Under the pieces are notes generated by a model that had not been told where the DNA came from, searched no databases, and was given only the letters and a program-made list of their open reading frames with translations. Positions 17,463-26,054 of a stretch of DNA of 64,000 nucleotides are shown here, one piece after another. Position 1 is the first letter of the stretch; every line of letters starts with the position of its first letter. The stretch is from an uncultured Verrucomicrobiota bacterium (GTDB lineage: Bacteria > Verrucomicrobiota > Verrucomicrobiia > Opitutales > Seribacteraceae). The stretch covers positions 1-64,000 of the forward strand of contig CACHJU010000007.1 of assembly GCA_902580225.1 (NCBI GenBank). Reading direction: 5' to 3'. A program made the translations under genes and the position numbers.

Positions 17463-18340
17463 TTCAACCACCCCATCGAACTCATCCAGTCTTTGGCTCG
17501 ACTTGGCCATTTTGATACAAAATTCTTTGAACTCCTCATCCCATAACCATGTCCTCCGAAAGGATAAATGTGCAATTCATTTCCTTCTACCCCTGCTTTC
17601 TCAAGTGCTAAATAAAGTAAAACGCTACCCTCCGAGGGTACATGATCATCTCCAGTGTGGGCAAAAAAGAAAGGTGGACAGTCCGCTGAAACCTCCACCT
17701 CTGGAAACAATTGATTTCTTTCTTTTCTGTCCACAAGATACGCAGGGTAAATTAAAATTGCAAAATTAGGCCGGCATGAAAATCCATCGGCTTCGTCCAC
17801 TTTTGGGTAATTCCTTTTTTTAAAAGATGTGGAAACCATAGCTGCTAAATTACCACCAGCGGAAAACCCCATAATGCCAATTTTATTTGAGTCTATATTC
17901 CATTTTCGAGCATTTTGTCGAATGATACCCATCGCTCTCTGAGCATCCTGTAAAGGAGCATCATGCTTTTTTCTGTCTTTCCTTCGAGGAACCCGGTATT
18001 TCAACAAAAGTGCAGAAACTCCTATTGAATTCAGCCATTCACATACATCGAGACCCTCATGTTCATAGGCTAGAATATTGTAACCACCTCCAGGGCAGAC
18101 TAAAACGGCAGTGCCATTTGCTATATTGGAGTCAGCAAGAAAAATATCTATTGTCGGAATCGAAACATTTGATAACCGAACAACATCAGAAATGTTTTTT
18201 GGAGGAATAAAAGCCTCAGGTTCAACTTCCCCTTTTTGTTCGCCAGGGGCAGACTTTGGCCAAAGCCTCAAATCTTCCTTAGGAGCACTAAAGAGATAAA
18301 TCGAAAACACAAAAAGGAATAAGTTTCTTATGAACATCAT
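17459..18340 (-). CDS. Secreted alpha/beta hydrolase (acetylxylan-esterase-like)
   Basis: About 293 aa from ATG 18340 (or 18337), which gives a clean signal peptide (MFIRNLFLFVFSIYLFSA). The longer reading adds a non-signal-like extension. The oxyanion motif CPGGGYNILAYEHEG, the nucleophile elbow GFSAGG and the late histidine in GGHGYGMRSS fit the BD-FAE/Axe-type esterases that sit in polysaccharide-degradation loci of Verrucomicrobia and Planctomycetes. Asp is probably in HTGDDHVPS. It is the first gene of a two-gene operon with the reductase. The substrate is inferred from family only. Confidence 0.85.
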   Translation of the reverse strand: MMFIRNLFLFVFSIYLFSAPKEDLRLWPKSAPGEQKGEVEPEAFIPPKNISDVVRLSNVSIPTIDIFLADSNIANGTAVLVCPGGGYNILAYEHEGLDVCEWLNSIGVSALLLKYRVPRRKDRKKHDAPLQDAQRAMGIIRQNARKWNIDSNKIGIMGFSAGGNLAAMVSTSFKKRNYPKVDEADGFSCRPNFAILIYPAYLVDRKERNQLFPEVEVSADCPPFFFAHTGDDHVPSEGSVLLYLALEKAGVEGNELHIYPFGGHGYGMRSSKNFVSKWPSRAKDWMSSMGWLK

Positions 18341-18443
18341 CTCAAACCATTCATTAAAACTTGACCAAGTATGCAAAACAAAAACAAATTAGATGCATTT
18401 TTATTTTGCGAAAATTTTGATTTTTTACACATAAATTTAAAAT

Positions 18444-19604
18444 ATGAATCTAAACTTAATTATTCGAATACCAATTCTACTTTTGATTTCAATTACTGCA
18501 GAGGGTGATGTTACTAAGTTAGCCGACTCGCTAATCGGTATTCAGGCAAAGGGTAAGGGAAATGATAAGGCGGTTCAATCATGGAAAGAAGTCTCAAAAC
18601 TTTCTGTCTCAGCGATTCCAAAACTCTTACATGCTATGAACCAAGCCAACAACTTGGGAGATAATTGGATTCGATCTGCAATCGCTGAGATTTTAGATCA
18701 TGATCATTCGATTTATCCAGAAAAAGAGATTCAAGATTTCCTCAAAAGCAAAAAAAACACCGGCAGTTCAAGAAAACTCGCATTCGAAATCATTGAAGAT
18801 CAAAACCCACAACTCGCACAATCACTTATTTCCCATTTTTTAAATGATCCAGAGCCTAGCCTTCGTCGACTTGCAATTTCCAAACTTCTGGAAACAGCTC
18901 GAAACTCTAAACATACAAAAGAAGCCAAAATACTTTATCAAAAAGTCTTAGCCAACTCATGCGAAGTCGACCAAATCATAGAAGCCAGCCAGGCATTAGA
19001 GAATGCGGGTGAAAAAATTGATATTCAGTCCTTGATGGGATTCTTAACCGAGTGGCATACTATGGGGCCTTATGATAATACTGAGAGAAAAGGATTTAAT
19101 ACTCCATACAAACCCGAGATGATGATCGATTCTTCAATCGATTACCACGAAAAAGATGAAAAGCCAAAATGGATTTCTTTAACCACCGAAGATCCATTTG
19201 GGATGTTGAATATTAATTCTCAGTATGGAGAAATTAAAGAAGTCCTGGCCTATGCACACACGACTTTTAATTCAGAGTCCAATCGTGCTGCCCAGTTCAG
19301 AATTGGTTCCAAAAACGCATGGAAACTTTGGCTGAATGGAAAGCTTCTCTTTGCTCGCGATGAATACCATCGAGGTAAGACACGAGTCGACCAATTTGTC
19401 ATAAATGGAAAACTTAAAAAAGGTGAAAATCAGATCCTGGTAAAAGTCTGCCAAAACGAACAAACTCAATCATGGACAAAACAATGGGAATTTTGTTTGC
19501 GAATTACTGACCCAACCGGAACCGCAATTCATCCTGACCCTAAATTATCTTTTCTTTGGCCAAAACAGGCTATTTTTTATGATCATCAGAATAAAACCAA
19601 ATAA
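18444..19604 (+). CDS. Exported HEAT-like protein with C-terminal jelly-roll-like module
   Basis: 386 aa with an N-terminal signal-like segment (LIIRIPILLLISITAEG). Residues about 25-190 are helical and repeat-like, reminiscent of HEAT repeats. The C-terminal part (about 205-375) carries FLTEWHTMGPYDN, KAWKLWLNGKLLFARDEYHR and GENQILVKVCQNE, which recall galactose-binding or jelly-roll modules seen in secreted PVC proteins. No enzyme motif is seen. The gene is 3 nt upstream of the PQQ-propeller gene, so they are very likely co-expressed. Function is unknown. Confidence 0.7.
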   Translation: MNLNLIIRIPILLLISITAEGDVTKLADSLIGIQAKGKGNDKAVQSWKEVSKLSVSAIPKLLHAMNQANNLGDNWIRSAIAEILDHDHSIYPEKEIQDFLKSKKNTGSSRKLAFEIIEDQNPQLAQSLISHFLNDPEPSLRRLAISKLLETARNSKHTKEAKILYQKVLANSCEVDQIIEASQALENAGEKIDIQSLMGFLTEWHTMGPYDNTERKGFNTPYKPEMMIDSSIDYHEKDEKPKWISLTTEDPFGMLNINSQYGEIKEVLAYAHTTFNSESNRAAQFRIGSKNAWKLWLNGKLLFARDEYHRGKTRVDQFVINGKLKKGENQILVKVCQNEQTQSWTKQWEFCLRITDPTGTAIHPDPKLSFLWPKQAIFYDHQNKTK

Positions 19605-19607
19605 TAA

Positions 19608-20807
19608 ATGAAAATAAATTTCTGTGCCATTTTGTTGTCCTTGTGTTTCATTCCTTTTTGCCTCTTTGCGAATTGGCTTTCTTTTCGTGGAGAAAGTGGA
19701 AATGGAATGATTTCTCAAAGTTTATCTCCAAATATCGATCTCGAATCTAAACTATCGTGGAGAATTGACCTGCCAGGAAGGGGTTTATCAAGTCCAATAG
19801 TTGTTAATAACAATGTTATGATAACTGCATCCAGTGGTCCAAACCAGGAAACTTTGCATATCCTCTCTTTTGACATTAAAAACGGCGACTTATTGTGGGA
19901 AAGAAGATTCAAGGCAACCGGACGCACAATTTGCCACGAAAAGACCTGTGTTGCTGCTCCTACCATGGTAAGTGACGGAAAAGTGGTGATTGCTCAGTTT
20001 TCATCCAACGATATTTTCTGCCTCGATCTAAAGGGACAGTTGAAATGGCTACGCGGACTTACATTTGACTATCCAAATGCTGCAAATGGTCTCGGAATGT
20101 CTTCTTCCCCAGTAATTTCTAAAGAAGTACTTGTTGTACAAGTTGAAAATGACGCAGAATCATTCGCAACTGGACTAAATCTTTTGAACGGTACGACTAT
20201 TTGGCAAAAAAAACGACCTCGGGGTGCAAACTGGACCTCTCCTTCCATTCTTGGAAAAGGCAAGAGTCAGCTAGTTGCCTTACAATCGAAAGAAGGAATT
20301 ACACTAATTGACCCATTAACTGGGAAGAACCAATGGAGCTTCATGGAAGGTGCATCCACCATCCCATCCTCAACTATCCTGGGTAAGATAATACTAGTTC
20401 CTTCGAACGGAATCACCGCAGTGAAGGGCCTCCCTGGCGGATTATCTCACACTCAACTTTGGCAGGACAACAAACTTGGTCCAGGTACTGCCAGTCCAGC
20501 CATTTCGGGAAGTAGATTTTATGTTATCAATAAAGCCAATGTACTAACATCCGCCGATATTCAAACTGGAGAAATCTTCTGGAGAATGCGTCTGAAGGGA
20601 CCTATGAGTGGCTCTCCCCTTGCCACTTCAAATTATCTTTTTATCTTCAATGAAGATGGGCTAGGCCAGTTCGTCCGACTCGGAAAAGATAAAGGCGAAA
20701 CAGTCAAGTCGCTGGCCTTAAATGATACCATCCTATGCACTCCTGCTGTGGCAGATAAATCCTTATTTATACGATCTGATAAAAGTCTTTGGAGACTTTC
20801 AGAATAG
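19608..20807 (+). CDS. Exported PQQ-type beta-propeller protein
   Basis: 399 aa with a signal peptide ending near residue 20 (CLFANWLSFRGE). Propeller blades show the PQQ-enzyme repeat pattern: NGDLLWERRF, KGQLKWLRGL, NGTTIWQKKR, TGKNQWSFME and TGEIFWRMRL. No quinoprotein dehydrogenase catalytic Asp/Cys-Cys set is recognised, so it is a structural propeller rather than a proven PQQ enzyme. It belongs with the HEAT/jelly-roll protein upstream (3-nt gap). Such propellers are abundant in Planctomycetes and Verrucomicrobia. Confidence 0.87.
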   Translation: MKINFCAILLSLCFIPFCLFANWLSFRGESGNGMISQSLSPNIDLESKLSWRIDLPGRGLSSPIVVNNNVMITASSGPNQETLHILSFDIKNGDLLWERRFKATGRTICHEKTCVAAPTMVSDGKVVIAQFSSNDIFCLDLKGQLKWLRGLTFDYPNAANGLGMSSSPVISKEVLVVQVENDAESFATGLNLLNGTTIWQKKRPRGANWTSPSILGKGKSQLVALQSKEGITLIDPLTGKNQWSFMEGASTIPSSTILGKIILVPSNGITAVKGLPGGLSHTQLWQDNKLGPGTASPAISGSRFYVINKANVLTSADIQTGEIFWRMRLKGPMSGSPLATSNYLFIFNEDGLGQFVRLGKDKGETVKSLALNDTILCTPAVADKSLFIRSDKSLWRLSE

Positions 20808-20820
20808 TTTTTTGAAAATT

Positions 20821-21774
20821 TTAATTTGAGCCAAAAATGTTGGCGGATCGAAGCTGTGCTTTAAGAGACACCTGACTGTTCCATAGAAAAACCTGCTCAA
20901 GGGACTTTATCCCATTAAGCAATTTCAAACCTTTATCGGAGACTTGTGTTTCGCAAAGATTGAGGGTTCTCAATACAGGTAATTGAGCAAGATTAGCCAA
21001 GTTCGAATTTCCAATTCCTGTTCCTCTTAGGTTAAGTTCGGTCAGCTTAGAAAAACCGCTTATTTCAATTAGGGAGCGGTCCGTAATCCTAGTATTTCGT
21101 AAGTCCAATTTTGTCAGATATTTAGAAATTGAAACTAGTTTCGTAATTTGAAAATCATCGACTAATTCAGGGTTCGTGACGACACGGGCCTCAAGCAGAG
21201 GATTACCAATTCCGATTGCACGAATCATTAATTGACTGCTCGAGGCAATTCGATCTAATTCCTCTTGAGGCAAAGGCTGAAGACCATCTGAGAGTTTATT
21301 GAAAAGAGTAATATGTTCAGGGATAAAAACTGAATGGTTTTCACGATTCTTTTTGGCGAGTTTTTCAACACCATCCAATTCCCCAACCCATTTTCCAAAA
21401 TCAAGTCCCTGAGCAATCCATTTTCTCAGAATCTCCTTTTGCTTAAAAGTTAGTGGATTTCCCTTTGGGGGCATATGCTCAGAATCGTCTAGAGGTAAGA
21501 GCACCCGCTGATAAAGAGAACTTTGACTTGGATGATCCGCTACTACAACTGGTCCTCCGTCGCCTCCGTACATGATATGAGCGGCACCATCGAGACGAAG
21601 TCCTGCTTTTGGCTCCTTAATCTTGCCGTTTAACTCGAAGGGAGCTTTATGACATTCAATACACCTTTCCTCTAAAATGGGCAAAACTTGCTTACTGAAA
21701 TCTATTACACCGAACAGGGTGCCTAAGGAAATATAAAAATATATAAAAACAAAAAAATGAGAATGAAAGGACAT
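20821..21774 (-). CDS. Planctomycete-type cytochrome c domain fused to leucine-rich repeats
   Basis: 317 aa, exported (hydrophobic start FFVFIYFYISLGTLFGVI). A PSCyt1-like c-type cytochrome domain covers about 24-125, with heme site CIECHK (38-43), GLRLDG and the candidate axial methionine in HMPPKGNPLT. The second half contains leucine-rich repeats such as LTKLDLRNTRITDRSLIEIS and LRTLNLCETQVSDKGLKLL (about 205-300). The combination occurs in PVC bacteria with unknown function. It converges on the propeller gene with a 13-nt gap. Confidence 0.87.
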   Translation of the reverse strand: MSFHSHFFVFIYFYISLGTLFGVIDFSKQVLPILEERCIECHKAPFELNGKIKEPKAGLRLDGAAHIMYGGDGGPVVVADHPSQSSLYQRVLLPLDDSEHMPPKGNPLTFKQKEILRKWIAQGLDFGKWVGELDGVEKLAKKNRENHSVFIPEHITLFNKLSDGLQPLPQEELDRIASSSQLMIRAIGIGNPLLEARVVTNPELVDDFQITKLVSISKYLTKLDLRNTRITDRSLIEISGFSKLTELNLRGTGIGNSNLANLAQLPVLRTLNLCETQVSDKGLKLLNGIKSLEQVFLWNSQVSLKAQLRSANIFGSN

Positions 21775-21897
21775 AAGAATAAAATTAAATCATCTTTAGT
21801 TTCTCGGCGAGCATGGAAAATCGTTGAACATCATTAAAAATCGGTACAATCATCTTTTTTGCTTGGAAAAACTCTTTCATAAAATTTTGCTCATTAA

Positions 21898-22848
21898 ATG
21901 ATTTTTAAGAATTTAGCTTTTCTTTTACACTTTGGGTCACAGTGCTTAATTGCCTCATATACTCGTGATTGGAAATGTCATGAAGAACCAGAAAAGCACA
22001 TTGATTTTATATACAAAAACAAAAAGATTGCTCGCTATGTGTACGAAAAAATGGACCCAAATGATCGTGAAAGAACTTTCAAACCCTTTCATTATATTTA
22101 TCAATCCGATGGAAAAAATTTTTTAACCAAAGGCCCTGGTGGAAAATTCACCCACCACCGTGGGATTTATTTTGGCTTCTCAAAGTGCTCGGTCTTGGAC
22201 AGCGATGGAGCGCGAATTAATGTGGATACATGGCACTGCAAGAGGGGTTATCAATTACACGAAAAAACAATTCATCAGAATGTCGGCAATAAAAAAGCCA
22301 CTCATACTGTAGAAATTTCCTGGAGAGTCGAAGATGGCACCATATTTGCCACGGAACAAAGAACATTATCTTTTTCCATTCTTTTAGATGATTCGATTCA
22401 AGTGGATTTTAATTCAAAGCTAAGCACTACCCAAGAGGAAGTCAGACTAGATGGAGATCCCCATCATGCGGGCTTACAATTTCGAGCCGCGAATGAAGTT
22501 GCCGGGGAAATTAAAAAGGAAATTTATTATATCCGTCCATCTGAGGGTAAAGACAAAAAAGGTGAAACCAAAAATTGGCCTAAAAACAAAGATATGACTA
22601 ATATTCTTTGGAAAGCACAAAGTATCGTTGTTAATCAAAACAGGTACACGACTTTATATATGGATCATCCAGGCAACCCAAAACTATCCTACTACAGCGA
22701 AAGAGACTATGGGCGATTTGGTTCTTTTTTTAAAACTTCAATCTCGCCCGGTAAACCACTCTCAATTAAATATAGGCTAAATATTAAAAAACTTGGAGCG
22801 TTTACCCGCGGAATGTCAATCAATGAGCAATCAATTCATAGAAATTGA
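21898..22848 (+). CDS. DUF6807 (PmoA-like) family protein
   Basis: 316 aa. Family-type sequence includes PGGKFTHHRGIYFGFSKC (about 80-97), WHCKRGYQLHEK and DPHHAGLQFRAANEV (about 187-201). The conserved histidines suggest a metal or sugar-binding site. This family is often found beside Gfo/Idh/MocA oxidoreductases in carbohydrate loci, but here it stands alone next to a transporter. An N-terminal hydrophobic stretch indicates export. No activity can be assigned from sequence. Confidence 0.8.
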   Translation: MIFKNLAFLLHFGSQCLIASYTRDWKCHEEPEKHIDFIYKNKKIARYVYEKMDPNDRERTFKPFHYIYQSDGKNFLTKGPGGKFTHHRGIYFGFSKCSVLDSDGARINVDTWHCKRGYQLHEKTIHQNVGNKKATHTVEISWRVEDGTIFATEQRTLSFSILLDDSIQVDFNSKLSTTQEEVRLDGDPHHAGLQFRAANEVAGEIKKEIYYIRPSEGKDKKGETKNWPKNKDMTNILWKAQSIVVNQNRYTTLYMDHPGNPKLSYYSERDYGRFGSFFKTSISPGKPLSIKYRLNIKKLGAFTRGMSINEQSIHRN

Positions 22849-22875
22849 ATAGAAACTTACTCATCCATCCAACCT

Positions 22876-23763
22876 TTGTCCGAAAACCTTCCACCCTATT
22901 TACTGGCTCTATCTGCAGGAGCGTTTTACTCTTTAAGTGTTTTGCTTTGCAAGCGCGGGCTAGAATTGGGTGCTGGAACCGTTCGTTCCTTAATCTTCTC
23001 CAACTGGATAATGGCATTTTTTTTTATTCCCTACCCCTTTATTCAAGGAAGTATTCCAGCTGCCACTGATCTTTTGAACGGAATTTTATTAGGAACAATA
23101 TTTTCCATTTCTCAGGCCACATGTTTTTTTGCCCTTCAAAAAGGAGATGCTTCGATGGTCACTCCGATCATGGGCTCTAAGTCAATTTTTGTGGCTCTTT
23201 TCGTTGTGGCTTTCGGACTCACTGGAACCCCCTCTTCAGGTACATGGATTGCGGTTATTCTTGCCGCTATTGCAGTTGGATTAATTGCCTGGCCCCAAAA
23301 GAAAGAAAAAGGTTCCTTACTGGCAATTTCACTCGGTATCCTAACGGCAGCAGGATTTGGATTAACCGACGCATTAGTTCCGCATCTGGCTCAGCAGAGT
23401 ACTCCGGCTCATGTAATCTTTGTAATGTTTATAACCGTCGGAGTGGGTTCTTGCTTTCTATTACCTTTTGTAAAAGATAATTTCTTTTATTTTGAGAAAA
23501 AAGCAGACAGGTGGCTGTTGGCATCCTGTATCCCTATGGGTGTACAAGCAGTCTTAATGTCTTTGGCAATGGGTTTCTACCAAGTTCCAGCTGAGGCTAA
23601 TGTCTTTTATGCATGCCGTGGAATTTGGGCAATCATCCTAGCTTCCTTAATCGGAAATCAAATCGGATTAAGGGAAGGAAAAATGAGTAAGTCCCTTTTG
23701 ATCCGAAGACTAATTGGTGCAATCCTTATGATTATAGGAATATACTTCACTCCCTTGGAATGA
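22876..23763 (+). CDS. EamA/DMT-family transporter
   Basis: 295 aa with about ten hydrophobic helices arranged as two five-helix EamA halves. The repeat signature includes ALQKGDASMVTPIMGSKSIF and, in the second half, YQVPAEANVFYACRGIWAI. The start is TTG at 22876, 27 nt after the DUF6807 stop; no better ATG lies upstream in frame. The substrate is unknown. It converges and overlaps by 17 nt with the CbiX-like gene. Confidence 0.88.
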   Translation: MSENLPPYLLALSAGAFYSLSVLLCKRGLELGAGTVRSLIFSNWIMAFFFIPYPFIQGSIPAATDLLNGILLGTIFSISQATCFFALQKGDASMVTPIMGSKSIFVALFVVAFGLTGTPSSGTWIAVILAAIAVGLIAWPQKKEKGSLLAISLGILTAAGFGLTDALVPHLAQQSTPAHVIFVMFITVGVGSCFLLPFVKDNFFYFEKKADRWLLASCIPMGVQAVLMSLAMGFYQVPAEANVFYACRGIWAIILASLIGNQIGLREGKMSKSLLIRRLIGAILMIIGIYFTPLE

Positions 23764-24592
23764 TCTTGGACTCTTGAAATTCTTTCAGACGGTCTTTCAA
23801 AATATCAAAAATAATTTCATGCTCAGCAAGCGGATTGGTAAGAAAAATCTTAACCTTTGGATATTTCTCAATAACCCCATCACAGATTTTAACCAAATCA
23901 CCATTTTTGCCAGCATGTCTACCTGAAAGGAGAAAAAATAAGGCAACCACAATTTCTCTAGCACCGCTCTTAGCCCAATTCAAAAGGAGGTTTTCAAGCA
24001 ATGGATCATTGAATGAATATTTATCTCCACCCCTTCGCTCCATAGCGCAGGTTGATATATTCGATTCATCATATCCTAAAATAATGCGTAAATCATTACC
24101 AACCTTTTCCCTGACTCGATTAACTTCTATAACCGGAGTGCCATGATCGACCATCGCAATCATGGGAGAAGATAATCTCTCACGCTTAACAGCCCTGTCT
24201 ATCTCACTTGCTAAAGCTTTTGCAAGTCGTAAATCCTCATATTTGTGAAGGCAATCAAGTATTGTGTAAGAACGGTCATGATTTTTAGACTTCCACTCAT
24301 CAAGTTTACCGACCAGCCAATCTGTAATTCCAAGGCTCGGACCAAGAAATAAGGGAAGCACTAAGAACTCAATTTGCTTTTGACCGAGTGGACTAGTCAG
24401 AAAAGTTTCTATTGTTTGTGCATTTTCTCCATTCAACTCTTTTGAGTTTATTTTATTGGAATGAAGCAAGCCTAATGGGATAACCATAAAATCACTTGAA
24501 TCAGACAAGCGTTCTGCCACTTTACGAAGAGTGAGAACCGCTTCTGGTCGAAGAGATCCATTATCAATTAGCAAACAAATTGGCAAATTCAT
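23747..24592 (-). CDS. CbiX/sirohydrochlorin chelatase-like protein
   Basis: 281 aa from the ATG at 24592; a TTG at 24628 would add 12 residues. Two chelatase-like halves are visible. The N-terminal one has LIDNGSLRPEA and PLFLGPS, where family members usually have HGS. The second has MVDHGTPVIEVNRVREKV (about 163-180) and VALFFLLSGRHAGKNGD. The second half keeps a histidine (DHGT) that may act as metal ligand, whereas the first has DNGS. No cobalamin or siroheme genes are nearby, so the metal and tetrapyrrole substrate remain open. Confidence 0.72.
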   Translation of the reverse strand: MNLPICLLIDNGSLRPEAVLTLRKVAERLSDSSDFMVIPLGLLHSNKINSKELNGENAQTIETFLTSPLGQKQIEFLVLPLFLGPSLGITDWLVGKLDEWKSKNHDRSYTILDCLHKYEDLRLAKALASEIDRAVKRERLSSPMIAMVDHGTPVIEVNRVREKVGNDLRIILGYDESNISTCAMERRGGDKYSFNDPLLENLLLNWAKSGAREIVVALFFLLSGRHAGKNGDLVKICDGVIEKYPKVKIFLTNPLAEHEIIFDILKDRLKEFQESKIIPRE

Positions 24593-24690
24593 GCGCTTTC
24601 TCGTTGACGAAGGTTGAGACGCGTGCAAGAAAATAATTACAGAAGATTAACTATGGGATGGTTAATCATTAAAAAGCGGGAGATAAAAGT

Positions 24691-25296
24691 ATGAATAATT
24701 CAATGTTGATGGTGGGTGTTTTAGTGGTAGCATTCTTTCAAACTAGTTGCTCAAATAGCAAAGGGCCTAGCCCGGAAGATACATCTCTAATTAAAGGAAC
24801 TGATAGAGGAACTTTCATTGGTTCTGCCGAAGATTTTGCACTAGATGATGGAGACGAATTATCTCCCATAGGAGCAACCATATCGGGGCTCGATGGAAAT
24901 GATGGTCTTTTACCTCAAGATCCTTTTTGGAGTGACGCCGATAATTTAGTAAATGGAGATCGTCCATTCGAACCGGTTTTCTTTGGTTTTGATCAGTACA
25001 GCATTGGTCCAGAAGAACGGACTAAACTTCAAGATATTGCTTCATTCCTGTCAAATTCACCCAATACCCGAATTTTAATCGAAGGTTATTGTGATTGGAA
25101 AGGAACTCCAGCTTACAACAAATCCCTTGGTGATCGCAGAGCAAGCAGTGTCAAAGATTATCTTCTCGATCTTGGGATCGATTCGTCCAGAGTTGAAATT
25201 ATTTCAATGGGGGATGAAATTGCCACTCCTGACGCTGATCCTACTACTGCTGGCTTGGAGAGAAAAGCACAGTTTTTAGTTCTTAAAGATTCTTGA
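24691..25296 (+). CDS. OmpA/Pal-family peptidoglycan-associated lipoprotein, copy 1
   Basis: 201 aa. A lipoprotein signal ends in FQTSC (Cys at about 20). A disordered acidic linker leads to an OmpA domain (about 92-200) with VFFGFDQYSI, ILIEGYCDWKGTPAYNKSLG and DRRASSVKDYL, the peptidoglycan-binding motif set of Pal. It would anchor the outer membrane to the cell wall. No tol genes flank it. The next gene is a close paralogue. Confidence 0.9.
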   Translation: MNNSMLMVGVLVVAFFQTSCSNSKGPSPEDTSLIKGTDRGTFIGSAEDFALDDGDELSPIGATISGLDGNDGLLPQDPFWSDADNLVNGDRPFEPVFFGFDQYSIGPEERTKLQDIASFLSNSPNTRILIEGYCDWKGTPAYNKSLGDRRASSVKDYLLDLGIDSSRVEIISMGDEIATPDADPTTAGLERKAQFLVLKDS

Positions 25297-25307
25297 TCTT
25301 ACCCTTC

Positions 25308-25907
25308 ATGAAATTTTCATTATTCTTTTGTCTTCATCTTGCTTTCATCTTTTTTACTTTTTCATGCACAAAAAATGTACAGCCTGTAACAACTCTCAAC
25401 CGAGACGGAACTGATTCAATAGATTCCGTTGATCCAAGTTTAGGGTTTAATGATGGTGCTGATGATATAGTTGACTTAGGGGATCCACTTAGAGGTAGCT
25501 TTAGTGAATCGGACCCACTAGTACCACGGGACCCTTCCCTTTCTGCATTTGATGATCCATTGAATGTTATCCGACCCTTCGACCCAGTTTTCTTTGGCTT
25601 TGATCAATACAACATTAGTTCAACAGAGAGAGCCAAAATTTCAGAAATTGCCGAATTTATGAAATCAAATATCCAAGCAAGACTTCTGATTGAGGGATAT
25701 TGTGACTGGAAGGGAACACCCGACTATAATAAGTCATTGGGTGATCGGCGGGCAACTACGGTAAAAGATTATCTGATTGAACTTGGATGTGATGGAAACC
25801 GAATAGAAGTCACATCCTTAGGCGACGAACTTGCTGTTCCTGATGCTGATTCCGAACAAGCCCGCTTAGATCGGAGAGCCACCTTTGTTGTGTCTAAGGT
25901 AAACTAA
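25308..25907 (+). CDS. OmpA/Pal-family peptidoglycan-associated lipoprotein, copy 2
   Basis: 199 aa from ATG 25308; the TTG start at 25293 would overlap the upstream stop and lengthen the signal. The lipobox is FTFSC. The OmpA domain (about 95-197) is nearly the same as in copy 1 (VFFGFDQYNI, LLIEGYCDWKGTPDYNKSLG, DRRATTVKDYL), while the linker has diverged. A recent tandem duplication is the simplest reading. The two copies lie 11 nt apart and are likely co-transcribed. Confidence 0.9.
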   Translation: MKFSLFFCLHLAFIFFTFSCTKNVQPVTTLNRDGTDSIDSVDPSLGFNDGADDIVDLGDPLRGSFSESDPLVPRDPSLSAFDDPLNVIRPFDPVFFGFDQYNISSTERAKISEIAEFMKSNIQARLLIEGYCDWKGTPDYNKSLGDRRATTVKDYLIELGCDGNRIEVTSLGDELAVPDADSEQARLDRRATFVVSKVN

Positions 25908-25951
25908 TTCAAAACAATTAGTTTTACTTTGAGGAAAAAATAAATTATCAT

Positions 25952-25974
25952 TTTCAGGTTTGCCTTACCTGAAA
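25952..25974 (+). terminator. Hairpin downstream of the Pal pair
   Basis: TTTCAGGT (25952-25959) and ACCTGAAA (25967-25974) form a perfect 8-bp stem with a 7-nt loop. Only a short T-rich stretch follows. It sits 45 nt after the second Pal stop, as expected for a weak transcription end. Confidence 0.45.
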
Positions 25975-26030
25975 GTCATTTCCCTCATTCTATGATGTCT
26001 TATTGACTTTTATCGCTTTTAACGCATCCT

Positions 26031-26043
26031 ATTGAGACTCAAT
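26031..26043. promoter_or_regulatory. 13-nt palindrome upstream of the PhnD-like gene
   Basis: ATTGAGACTCAAT is symmetric around its central base and lies 12 nt before the start codon of the binding-protein gene. Its place suits an operator or a translational control element of the importer operon. No regulator gene is adjacent. The symmetry is seen; the function is a guess. Confidence 0.35.
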
Positions 26044-26054
26044 CTCATAAACCC

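Noticed and set aside
19608-20807. PQQ-dependent alcohol dehydrogenase
   Set aside because: Only the blade repeats are present; the length and lack of the catalytic Asp/Cys-Cys set argue for a structural propeller.
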